A DNA stretch of 6,051 nucleotides from Ruminococcus sp. UBA7013 (GCA_002449585.1 DJXD01000122.1:1-6051), one strand, 5' to 3'; counted from the first letter of the stretch, positions 1 to 5,910 are shown. Translations and numbers: made by a program. The notes: a model not told the origin generated them from the sequence alone.

Positions 1-242
1 TTTTCTTGCTAACCTTTGATAAAAAGGGTGTCAGTATGCATCTGATCGGATGCCCGATTGCTGATTTCGCCCGAACACATGGCTATCAAAATTTAATGCC
101 TGTCTTCTGCGGATCAGATTATGAAGCAATCCGGACAAACTTCGGCAAAGAACTGTATAGAGAACATACCGTTGCAGAAGGCTATCCGGATTGTGATTAC
201 TGGATTTTGAATTCTCTTGATGACATGAAATCAGACAGCTGA
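1..242 (+). CDS. C-terminal part of a putative L-2-amino-thiazoline-4-carboxylic acid hydrolase family protein (5' end outside window)
   Basis: The reading frame is already open at the first complete codon (position 3) and ends with TGA at 240-242, so about 80 C-terminal residues are present and the real start lies to the left. A TTG at 6 and an ATG at 36 are in frame, but neither has a ribosome binding site, and homology-like sequence begins close to the edge. Visible marks are a GCPIADFA stretch, LMPVFCGSDY, and CDYWI near the end. These resemble the C-terminal cysteine-containing block of the L-2-amino-thiazoline-4-carboxylic acid (ATC) hydrolase family. The founding enzymes open the thiazoline ring in cysteine formation, but most family members have no tested substrate, so the activity here is uncertain. 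The gene converges on the CPBP protease gene, and their 3' ends overlap by 12 bases. Confidence 0.7.
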   Translation, partial: FLLTFDKKGVSMHLIGCPIADFARTHGYQNLMPVFCGSDYEAIRTNFGKELYREHTVAEGYPDCDYWILNSLDDMKSDS

Positions 243-1100
243 TTCTTGTTTTCTAAACATAGAGATCATCATAGGAATGCTGATGATCAGAGGACAAATC
301 AACATGCCAAGCAATGCATATGTGAAAGTATGCTCTGTGAAAATATCTTCATTCTGATAGCCAACCATCAGCACAGACATGAACATCATTCCAGCATCAA
401 TTATAGTATGACAGATTGCGGCAGGCCAGACGGAATTTGTTTTTTTGGTAATATAAGTAAGTATCATACTCAGGAAAATGCAGGAAATACACATAGCGAT
501 AATGCCCAGATAGGGGAAAAATGGATAATCTGTTCCCCAATCATATCCCAATGTGATCAATGGCGCATGCCATAAACCCCAGATAATTCCTGTTATAGCA
601 ATCGCCACAGGAGAAGGAAGTAATTTCTCAAGCTCCGGCGTGAGATACGCCCGCCAGCCAAATTCTTCCCCAAATCCCATGAATAATTCAAAAACAACTG
701 TCAGAATAATCATGATGATATTGGCAATAATGCTGATGATTCCATCAAGATTTTCAATATTGGCCGCAAGATCAAAATGATCTATATAGATTGCTGAAAA
801 GATCGTCCCAGCCAGCAGTCCATTGATCACCGGAAATAAAATGCCGATCCCATAATATTTGATATGCCCTTTTAGATTGAATTTTAATAGATTATTCTGA
901 AATCCCTGTTTCGTGATGAGCCTTGTCAATACATTCGCTAATGCAGGATATAACATCAATGTATTTCCGCCAAATGCTGAGGTGATATAAGATTCTGCAT
1001 CTTTATCCACGGTAACGATCTCAAAAAAATAGGCCGGTGCAAATGTCAGAATCAGATAAATGATAATTCTCCGGATGGTCAGACTTTTTTCATTTTGCAT
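231..1100 (-). CDS. CPBP family intramembrane glutamic endopeptidase (CAAX protease / bacteriocin-immunity type)
   Basis: This 289-residue, very hydrophobic protein has about seven or eight membrane segments. It carries the CPBP (Abi/CAAX prenyl protease-type) motifs: EEFGWR at residues 145-150 (the EExxxR motif with both glutamates and the arginine), W174-x3-H178 in GIIWGLWHAP (the FxxxH position, with Trp for Phe), and HTIID at 231-235 (the HxxxN/D motif). The putative catalytic residues are therefore all present. Family members cleave membrane substrates or act in self-immunity to bacteriocins; the substrate here is unknown. The ATG at 1098-1100 is preceded by AAAGGGGTGG, and the gene overlaps the end of the upstream permease gene by 11 bases, so it is almost certainly the last gene of the ABC operon. 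No terminator hairpin is visible after its stop; the 3' end runs into the convergent gene. Confidence 0.88.
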   Translation of the reverse strand: MQNEKSLTIRRIIIYLILTFAPAYFFEIVTVDKDAESYITSAFGGNTLMLYPALANVLTRLITKQGFQNNLLKFNLKGHIKYYGIGILFPVINGLLAGTIFSAIYIDHFDLAANIENLDGIISIIANIIMIILTVVFELFMGFGEEFGWRAYLTPELEKLLPSPVAIAITGIIWGLWHAPLITLGYDWGTDYPFFPYLGIIAMCISCIFLSMILTYITKKTNSVWPAAICHTIIDAGMMFMSVLMVGYQNEDIFTEHTFTYALLGMLICPLIISIPMMISMFRKQESAV

Positions 1101-1821
1101 AGCTGTCCACCCCTTTCAGATAGACTTTACAGGAAATCCGATAGGAAATATAATAACATAGCAGTGATCCCACGCCGGAAAGTGCCATTAATAGCCGCAC
1201 TTCCGGACTTTTTTCAGAATCCAGAAAATCAAATAATCTTTCCCAGAAATTGTCCATCGAATCGCCGAAAATACTCAGATCCCCAAATAACAGATAAATC
1301 ATTCCGGCCATCATCAAAATCAGAATCATCACAGCTTTCACATCGTTTCCCTTTTTAGAACTGAATGCCATGATGAATGGTATTTCAATTGATCTCAGGA
1401 AAATTTGCACATAGAACAGAATCAGGCAGATGATGACAGAACTTTCCGCATTTCCGCCGAAATCTATCGCAAGTGCATTCATCAGTGAAAACGCAATCAC
1501 TCCTATAGTAGAAATCAGATAAGTAAACAGATATTTTTCCTGCACATGCGATTTGATGCCTGTTTCTGATGCTGTTATATAATATGCAAATTTCTTTTTT
1601 TCATCATTTTCATAAATATGATTCTGCAAATTGCCAATCATTAAGAAGCCAAGGCTTGTACTCATAAAATTCATCATTCTGCTAACGGCTTCTATGGCTT
1701 CTTCTTCAGGATCACCAAGCAAAGTGGAAAACTGTAATATCTGCATGAAGATTGCCGCACAGAACATAGGGATCAGCATTTTCTTATGGACAATAAAATC
1801 TTTATAGAGTAATCCATACAT
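1090..1821 (-). CDS. ABC-2 type transporter permease (second permease of the operon)
   Basis: This 243-residue protein has about six hydrophobic segments, near residues 15-35, 50-65, 98-118, 127-150, 162-181 and 209-228. The N-terminus MYGLLYKDFIVHKK and the cytoplasmic ENDEKKKFAYYITASETG followed by VQEKY match the pattern of the ABC-2 permease subfamily with a short amphipathic N-terminus (ABC2_membrane_5 type). It would sit in the cytoplasmic membrane and form the channel with the neighbouring permease, powered by the operon's ATPase. The start is well supported: AAAGGAGG lies 10 bases before the ATG, and the upstream stop is one base away (TGATATG). It is related in plan to the preceding permease, which points to an old duplication and a heterodimer. 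The substrate cannot be read from the sequence. Confidence 0.87.
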   Translation of the reverse strand: MYGLLYKDFIVHKKMLIPMFCAAIFMQILQFSTLLGDPEEEAIEAVSRMMNFMSTSLGFLMIGNLQNHIYENDEKKKFAYYITASETGIKSHVQEKYLFTYLISTIGVIAFSLMNALAIDFGGNAESSVIICLILFYVQIFLRSIEIPFIMAFSSKKGNDVKAVMILILMMAGMIYLLFGDLSIFGDSMDNFWERLFDFLDSEKSPEVRLLMALSGVGSLLCYYISYRISCKVYLKGVDSYAK

Positions 1822-1822
1822 A

Positions 1823-2608
1823 TCAATACGGCCTCCTTTTCAGAATTGAAACGCATGCGAAATAACTACAGATGATCATCACAATCACCCCAAGCAGTAG
1901 CATCCATACCCAGTGATTCAGGAAATTTGCGCTTTGTTGTTTGAGAGATTCATAAAAACCATCGTCTACATTTCCGGAGTGTGTCGCCGCATAATCTTTT
2001 GCCATTTTGGAAAAGATACCCGTAAGAGAAAAACTAAAAAGCATGGAAATTATCATAATGATGACACTGGCAATATTTTTATTTTTAAATCTATAAATCA
2101 GGGGCATCTGAATGCATTCTATCATTGTTGATATCGGGCAGATGAGCAATGTTGTATAAAAAGTAGCTTTTATGAGAAAGGCATCCTGCGGGGCGATTTC
2201 CATATGATTCAGAATCAGCAGTTTCAGCAGGGCATAGCTCAGCATAGAAAGGATCATGCTAATCATGCCCCCTGCAATCTGTAAGCCCATTTTCACGCCG
2301 ACATATTGTTTTTCCGTAATGGGGAGGGTATAGCTATATAATTGCCATTTTGACTGGAAATCTGACGGCAATACATTATGATCAGAAGCAAATGTTGCAG
2401 TTAGCATCAATCCATTCAGGACATTGCCATAAAAATAGATAATCAGGCGTATATCATATTTATCTGTTTCGGGAACACGTGCCAGATTGCCATATTCAAA
2501 GCTAAGGCTGATAAGAATTTCAAATATCATAAAAATGATCATGGATGTACCTGAAATCAGAAAAGATTTCTTTTTCAGATATAATTCACGATAAAGCAAG
2601 CCTTTCAT
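1823..2608 (-). CDS. ABC-2 type transporter permease (first permease of the operon)
   Basis: This 261-residue membrane protein starts MKGLLYRELYLKKK. It has hydrophobic segments near residues 15-37, 55-74, 107-133, 144-170, 178-199 and 233-255, and a cytoplasmic block with LPSDFQSKWQLYSYTLPIT followed by a VK(M) motif, typical of ABC-2 permeases. I chose the ATG at 2606-2608 over the longer frame starting at 2641. It has AAAAAGGAG (2619-2627) ten bases upstream, its N-terminus aligns with that of the sister permease, and the 11 extra residues of the longer version (MSTESKRSGID) have no family counterpart. With this start, the ATPase stop and the permease start form TGATATG, the same arrangement as the next junction. 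It probably pairs with the second permease as the transmembrane half of one exporter. Confidence 0.87.
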   Translation of the reverse strand: MKGLLYRELYLKKKSFLISGTSMIIFMIFEILISLSFEYGNLARVPETDKYDIRLIIYFYGNVLNGLMLTATFASDHNVLPSDFQSKWQLYSYTLPITEKQYVGVKMGLQIAGGMISMILSMLSYALLKLLILNHMEIAPQDAFLIKATFYTTLLICPISTMIECIQMPLIYRFKNKNIASVIIMIISMLFSFSLTGIFSKMAKDYAATHSGNVDDGFYESLKQQSANFLNHWVWMLLLGVIVMIICSYFACVSILKRRPY

Positions 2609-2609
2609 A

Positions 2610-3488
2610 TCAATGCCACTCCTTTTTGATTCTGTTGACATAGAATAACATGATTTCCTCTAAACTTGTGGAATCAATCACTGCGCCGGAATATTTTTTC
2701 TTTGCTTCCTGTCTGTCAGATACTAACATTTCGGCATTATATTCTGAGAGCCGTGCGCTGATGAAATCTGTTTTAGCGATCTGATCAAAATCAGATCTGC
2801 CGACTTTCATGAGCCCATGTGTTTGCAGAATATCATCTTTATAGCCAGTCAGGAGAATTTTTCCTTTGTCGATAAATGTCACACTGTCAGCGATTTTTTC
2901 AAGATCAGTCGTGATATGGGAAGACATCAGAATTGAATGATTTTCATCCTGTAGATATTCAAGAAAAATATCAAGAATTTCATTTCTGACAACCGGGTCA
3001 AGACCAGTGGTTGCTTCATCCATAATGAGCAGATCTGCATTGTGAGATAATGCACAGGCGATCTGCAATTTCATTTTCATGCCTTTGGAGAACTGGCCGA
3101 AATTCTTTTTTCTAGGTAACTGGAATCTATCCAGAAAATCAAAATATGTCTGTGAATTCCATTCATGAAAGATTTCTTTCAGAATGATATTCATCTGATT
3201 GGCATTCAGGGCATCTTGAAAGGGGAGTTCATCGAAGACAGCAGAAATATGCTGTTTGATCTCGATTTCATCCTTCTGATGATCCAGACCGAAAATTTTG
3301 ATATTTCCGGCATCGGGTTTGATGATATTCAGAATAGTATTGATCGTTGTGGATTTTCCTGCACCATTCTGGCCAATAAAGCCCATGATACTACCTTTTG
3401 CAAGATCAAAACTGATCTGATCCAGTGTGAAGCCGTCATATTTTTTGGTAATGCCATTCACACTGATGGCGTTTTCATAATCCTGCAT
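2610..3488 (-). CDS. ABC transporter ATP-binding protein (YtrB-like)
   Basis: This 292-residue cytoplasmic ATPase has all the core nucleotide-binding motifs. Walker A is GQNGAGKST at residues 39-47, the signature is FSKGMKMKLQ at 133-142 (SKGMK in place of the canonical LSGGQ), Walker B is LLIMDEAT at 153-160 with the catalytic Glu158, the D-loop is GLDP at 162-165, and the H-loop His191 is in SSHITTD. The Q-loop region reads AVFDELPF, without an obvious glutamine at the usual place. About 90 residues follow the nucleotide-binding core. Order and length match the ATPase of YtrA-regulated ABC operons in Bacillota. The ATG overlaps the stop of the regulator gene by one base (TAATG) and follows GGAGG, so translation is coupled. 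It would energise the two following permeases. Confidence 0.92.
   Translation of the reverse strand: MQDYENAISVNGITKKYDGFTLDQISFDLAKGSIMGFIGQNGAGKSTTINTILNIIKPDAGNIKIFGLDHQKDEIEIKQHISAVFDELPFQDALNANQMNIILKEIFHEWNSQTYFDFLDRFQLPRKKNFGQFSKGMKMKLQIACALSHNADLLIMDEATTGLDPVVRNEILDIFLEYLQDENHSILMSSHITTDLEKIADSVTFIDKGKILLTGYKDDILQTHGLMKVGRSDFDQIAKTDFISARLSEYNAEMLVSDRQEAKKKYSGAVIDSTSLEEIMLFYVNRIKKEWH
2619..2627 (-). promoter_or_regulatory. Ribosome binding site deciding the start of the first permease
   Basis: AAAAAGGAG on the minus strand stands 10 bases before the ATG at 2608. It lies inside the 3' end of the ATPase gene and downstream of the in-frame ATG at 2641, so it selects the shorter permease product. 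The sister gene has AAAGGAGG at the same 10-base distance. Confidence 0.75.
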
Positions 3489-3865
3489 TACTCTGCACCT
3501 CCATAAATAATATCCATCATTTCTTTCAATTCATCCAGAGAAATATCACATTGATGGGCTTTTTCACATGCCTGTGTAAGCAGTTCTTCAATCGCTTTGA
3601 GATTCTCTTCTTTGATGAATGCAAGATTCTGCCGTTTCACAAAACTGCCTTTTCCTGTATAGGATTCAATAAATCCGTCACGCTCTAATTCTTCATAGGC
3701 TCGTTTTGTCGTGATCAGGCTGATATGCAGATCTTTGGCTAATGCTCGCATAGATGGGAGGGCATCGCCTTCTTTCAGTGTTCCGTTTATGATCTGCTCT
3801 TTGATCTGTGAGACGATCTGCGCATAAATCGGCTCATCTTTTTGATTGGAAAAAATAATATTCAT
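3488..3865 (-). CDS. GntR family transcriptional regulator, YtrA subfamily
   Basis: This 125-residue regulator begins with the typical PIYAQIVSQIKEQIINGTLKEGD winged-helix opening (residues about 12-34), split here as PIYAQIVSQI and KEQIINGTL. The helix-turn-helix follows from PSMRALAKDLHIS to about residue 66, and the wing is GKGSFV near 71-76. The C-terminal tail is only about 45 residues, too short for the FadR, HutC or MocR effector domains, which is the mark of the YtrA subfamily. Such proteins usually repress their own operon of ABC transporter genes and are released by cell-envelope stress or an unknown ligand. It is the first gene of the operon and overlaps the ATPase gene by one base. 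A consensus promoter with palindromic sites lies just upstream, consistent with autoregulation. The start has only a weak GGTGATC ribosome binding site. Confidence 0.92.
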   Translation of the reverse strand: MNIIFSNQKDEPIYAQIVSQIKEQIINGTLKEGDALPSMRALAKDLHISLITTKRAYEELERDGFIESYTGKGSFVKRQNLAFIKEENLKAIEELLTQACEKAHQCDISLDELKEMMDIIYGGAE

Positions 3866-3896
3866 AGATAGTGATCACCATTTCTAATTTAATATT

Positions 3897-3937
3897 GTAT
3901 ATATACGTTAGATACATTATAGCATATATATACATGC
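3897..3937. promoter_or_regulatory. Candidate operator sites for the YtrA-type regulator
   Basis: Two symmetrical AT-rich sites overlap the promoter. GTATATATAC (3897-3906) is a perfect 10-bp palindrome just after the expected transcription start. GCATATATATACATGC (3922-3937) is a 16-bp palindrome with one mismatched pair and fills nearly all of the spacer between the -35 and -10 boxes. GntR dimers bind such inverted repeats, and binding here would block RNA polymerase. That these are the actual binding sites is inference; alternating TA runs can also arise by chance in AT-rich promoters. Confidence 0.45.
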
Positions 3938-3944
3938 TTGTCAA
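3916..3944 (-). promoter_or_regulatory. Consensus sigma-70/SigA promoter of the GntR-ABC-CPBP operon
   Basis: On the minus strand, TTGACA (3939-3944) is followed by exactly 17 bases and then TATAAT (3916-3921); both hexamers match the consensus perfectly. Transcription should start near 3909, leaving a leader of about 44 bases before the regulator's ATG at 3865. So strong an unregulated core fits a promoter held down by a repressor. Confidence 0.88.
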
Positions 3945-3954
3945 GTGTTTTTGC

Positions 3955-3988
3955 AAAAAAAATTCCCTGTTTTTATAAAAACAGGGAA
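3955..3988 (-). terminator. Rho-independent terminator of the ACT-UPF0210 operon
   Basis: The stretch 3963-3988 is a perfect 26-bp palindrome (arms TTCCCTGTTTTTA and TAAAAACAGGGAA). On the minus strand it is followed by eight T residues (3955-3962). It begins 7 bases after the stop codon of the UPF0210 gene, as expected of an intrinsic terminator. The next operon's -35 box starts only 10 bases further on, so the hairpin insulates two closely packed operons. Confidence 0.92.
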
Positions 3989-3995
3989 ATGGATT

Positions 3996-5354
3996 TTAGT
4001 TTTTAATGCTATGCATGGGCGCAGGAATATGCCCACCCCTTGCAATAAATTTTTCACAGGATCTCCTGTTAATACTCATCACAGGCCCTGAACCAAGCAA
4101 ACCGCCAAATTCCAGCATATCGCCCTCTCTTTTGCCAATGGCCGGGATCAATCTGACAGCGGTTGTCTTATTATTGACCATACCAATTGCCGCCTCATCT
4201 GCAATAATACCGGAGATCGTAGAAGCTTCAATATCACCAGGAACAGCAATCATATCCAAACCAACAGAGCATACTGCTGTCATCGCTTCCAGCTTTTCAA
4301 GACAAAGTGTTCCATTCAGAGCGGCATCAATCATTCCGGCATCTTCGGAAACAGGGATAAATGCACCAGATAATCCACCAACATTGGAGGAAGCCATAAC
4401 ACCGCCTTTTTTAACAGCATCATTCAGCAAAGCCAATGCGGCAGTTGTGCCATGTGTTCCGCAGTATTCCAAGCCCATGCCTTCGAGAATATGAGCCACA
4501 CTGTCACCAATCGCCGGCGTGGGGGCAAGTGAAAGATCTACAATTCCAAAAGGAACTTGTAACATTCCGGAAGCACGTGCCCCGACTAATTGTCCCATGC
4601 GTGTGATCTTGAATGCTGTTTTCTTAATCACATCTGCCAGCTCATTGATGCTTGCATCAGGATATTTTGAAATGGCGGCACGTACAACGCCAGGCCCTGA
4701 AACACCCACATGAATTTCACAATCCGGTTCACCGATGCCATGAAATGCGCCTGCCATAAAGGGATTATCTTCTACAGCATTACAGAAAACTACCAGCTTT
4801 GCAGCTCCGATGCAGTTCTGATCTGCTGTTTTTTCTGCTGTTTCCCGGACAATTTTCCCCATCAGTGCAACAGCATCCATATTAATCCCACTTCTAGTAG
4901 AGCCAACATTCACAGAGGAACAAACATTAGAAGTCACAGCCAATGCTTCCGGAATAGAATGGATCAATGCCAGATCCCCGGCACTGAATCCCTTATGCAC
5001 TAAGGCAGAATATCCACCAAGGAAATTGACTCCACAAGTATCAGCGGCTTTCTGGAGTGCTTTGGCAAATTTGACCGGGTTTTGATCTGGGCAAGCTGCT
5101 GCCAGCATGGCGATTGGTGTTACAGAGATTCTTTTATTAACGATCGGAATGCCATATTCTTTTTCAATCTGTTCGCCTGTGCTGACTAAGTGTTCCGCTC
5201 TGGCTGTAATCTTGTCATAAACTTTCTGACAAGCTTTATCAATATCAGGATCAATGCAGTCCAGCAGGGAAATTCCCATAGTGATGGTACGAATATCAAG
5301 GCATTCTTCCTGAATCATGCGAATGGTTTCTAAAATATTAAATGTATTCAGCAT
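3996..5354 (-). CDS. UPF0210 / DUF711 family protein ('PFL family protein')
   Basis: This is a 452-residue protein of the expected full length for UPF0210 (about 450). Recognisable blocks include RISVTPIAMLAAAC (about 75-88), the region of NFLGGYSALVHKG near 110, SSVNVGSTRSGINMDA near 150, MAGAFHGIGEPD near 200, VGVSGPGVVRAAI, APTPAIGDSVAHILEGMG, and a C-terminal FGGLLGSGPVMSIN. Family members are cytoplasmic and their reaction is unknown. The name 'PFL' comes from fold similarity to glycyl-radical enzymes; I see no glycyl-radical signature near the C-terminus, so a pyruvate formate-lyase activity should not be assumed. It follows the ACT-domain gene after 14 bases, and the ATG has GAGGTG five bases upstream. 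This pairing recurs in many bacteria and some archaea, suggesting that the ACT protein modulates it. Confidence 0.93.
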   Translation of the reverse strand: MLNTFNILETIRMIQEECLDIRTITMGISLLDCIDPDIDKACQKVYDKITARAEHLVSTGEQIEKEYGIPIVNKRISVTPIAMLAAACPDQNPVKFAKALQKAADTCGVNFLGGYSALVHKGFSAGDLALIHSIPEALAVTSNVCSSVNVGSTRSGINMDAVALMGKIVRETAEKTADQNCIGAAKLVVFCNAVEDNPFMAGAFHGIGEPDCEIHVGVSGPGVVRAAISKYPDASINELADVIKKTAFKITRMGQLVGARASGMLQVPFGIVDLSLAPTPAIGDSVAHILEGMGLEYCGTHGTTAALALLNDAVKKGGVMASSNVGGLSGAFIPVSEDAGMIDAALNGTLCLEKLEAMTAVCSVGLDMIAVPGDIEASTISGIIADEAAIGMVNNKTTAVRLIPAIGKREGDMLEFGGLLGSGPVMSINRRSCEKFIARGGHIPAPMHSIKN

Positions 5355-5368
5355 TTGGACACCTCAGA

Positions 5369-5638
5369 TTATATTTCATGCATAGAATTAAAAATATCTT
5401 CATGCATACAATGAATATCAAGTTTTTCTGTTTTTCCGAGTTCAGCGAGCTTGTCAGAAAGTGCTGAAAAATCAGAATTCAGCTGTGAAATATCCACCAT
5501 CATGATCATTGCAAACATATCTTGCATAACGCTCTGTGTCACTTCGATTACATTGGCCTGATGAGCGGCGCAGATGCCGCTGACTTTATGAAGAATCCCA
5601 ACAGTATCTTTTCCGATTACTGTGATAACTGCTCTCAT
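5369..5638 (-). CDS. ACT domain protein, UPF0237 family
   Basis: This 89-residue protein is essentially one ACT domain. GKDTVGIL at residues 9-16 is the ligand-loop motif between strand 1 and helix 1, followed by HKVSGICAAHQANVIEVTQS and the core strand FAMIMMVDI. ACT domains bind amino acids or similar small ligands and act as dimers; stand-alone copies of this type resemble the N-terminal half of GcvR. I chose the ATG at 5636-5638 because AAGGAGGA (5647-5654) lies eight bases upstream and family members begin M-x-A-V-I-T-V-I-G. The in-frame ATG at 5665 lies upstream of that ribosome binding site and would add nine atypical residues. It is the first gene of a two-gene operon with the UPF0210 gene, which it probably regulates or partners; this role is inferred. 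Confidence 0.92.
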   Translation of the reverse strand: MRAVITVIGKDTVGILHKVSGICAAHQANVIEVTQSVMQDMFAMIMMVDISQLNSDFSALSDKLAELGKTEKLDIHCMHEDIFNSMHEI

Positions 5639-5646
5639 AAAAAAAA

Positions 5647-5654
5647 TCCTCCTT
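5647..5654 (-). promoter_or_regulatory. Ribosome binding site deciding the ACT protein start
   Basis: AAGGAGGA on the minus strand is separated by eight T residues from the ATG at 5638. Its position excludes the longer in-frame start at 5665, which it would follow rather than precede. Confidence 0.85.
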
Positions 5655-5676
5655 AAAAAAATCATAGTACTTATTC

Positions 5677-5705
5677 AGTATAACACAAATCTGGAAAAAA
5701 ATCAA
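5677..5705 (-). promoter_or_regulatory. Probable promoter of the ACT-UPF0210 operon
   Basis: On the minus strand, TTGATT (5700-5705), 17 bases and TATACT (5677-5682) form a good vegetative promoter, helped by a TGT immediately before the -10 box (extended -10). The expected start near 5670 gives a short leader of about 32 bases carrying the AAGGAGGA site. No operator-like symmetry is obvious here. Confidence 0.7.
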
Positions 5706-5737
5706 GGGTTATTTTGCGAAATGATTGTTTCAATCCA

Positions 5738-5875
5738 CGCCAAAGCATAATTTTGTCATTCACGAGCTTCGGCGACTTCTGTCAAAAGTTCGCATTCCAT
5801 GAACATTAAAAATTTTACATGCTGAATGATTCGTCAGCACAACCGGCTATTTTTACTATTATCAAGATGCGAACT
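5738..5875 (-). ncRNA. Candidate structured RNA or 5' leader (unclassified)
   Basis: Read on the minus strand, a transcript from the promoter at 5882-5910 would begin at about 5875 with AGUUCGCAU. That pairs perfectly with AUGCGAACU (5787-5795), a 9-bp closing stem. Nested inside are a 7-bp A/U stem (5849-5855 with 5807-5813) and a 6-bp stem UGCUGA/UCAGCA (5834-5839 with 5820-5825) with an 8-base loop. Beyond the closing stem, CGCCGAAGC (5766-5774) pairs with GCUUUGGCG (5738-5746), nine pairs including one G-U, around a 19-base loop. I cannot match it to a known riboswitch. It could be the leader of the ACT operon, a small RNA, or the structured part of a dispersed repeat. Confidence 0.35.
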
Positions 5876-5881
5876 ATCTAT

Positions 5882-5910
5882 AGTATACCATAACAATAAC
5901 AGGATGTCAA
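5882..5910 (-). promoter_or_regulatory. Strong minus-strand promoter in the intergenic region
   Basis: TTGACA (5905-5910), a 17-base spacer and TATACT (5882-5887) give 11 of 12 consensus bases at ideal spacing. Transcription should start near 5875, pointing toward the ACT gene about 237 bases downstream. The sequence CACTTGACA is shared with the GntR operon promoter. No open reading frame begins soon after it, so it most likely drives an untranslated leader or a small RNA. Confidence 0.7.

Noticed and set aside
246..780. Plus-strand open frames opposite the CPBP gene
   Set aside because: They are low-complexity shadows of the membrane-protein codons, and the minus-strand frame has intact family motifs.
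4006..5003. Long plus-strand open frames opposite the UPF0210 gene (e.g. 4006-4494, 4710-5003)
   Set aside because: They are antisense shadows of a well-supported conserved gene, with no ribosome binding sites or family resemblance.
3996..5354. Pyruvate formate-lyase or other glycyl-radical activity for the 'PFL family' protein
   Set aside because: No glycyl-radical signature is visible near the C-terminus, and no activating radical-SAM enzyme is encoded nearby.
5639..5665. Longer ACT protein starting at 5665
   Set aside because: The ribosome binding site at 5647-5654 lies downstream of that ATG, and the extra nine residues do not fit the family N-terminus.
5723..5741. Minus-strand GGCGTGGATTGAAAC resembles the 3' end of many CRISPR repeats
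   Set aside because: It occurs once; there is no second copy at regular spacing and no cas gene. It is better explained as a small GATTG/CAATC hairpin.
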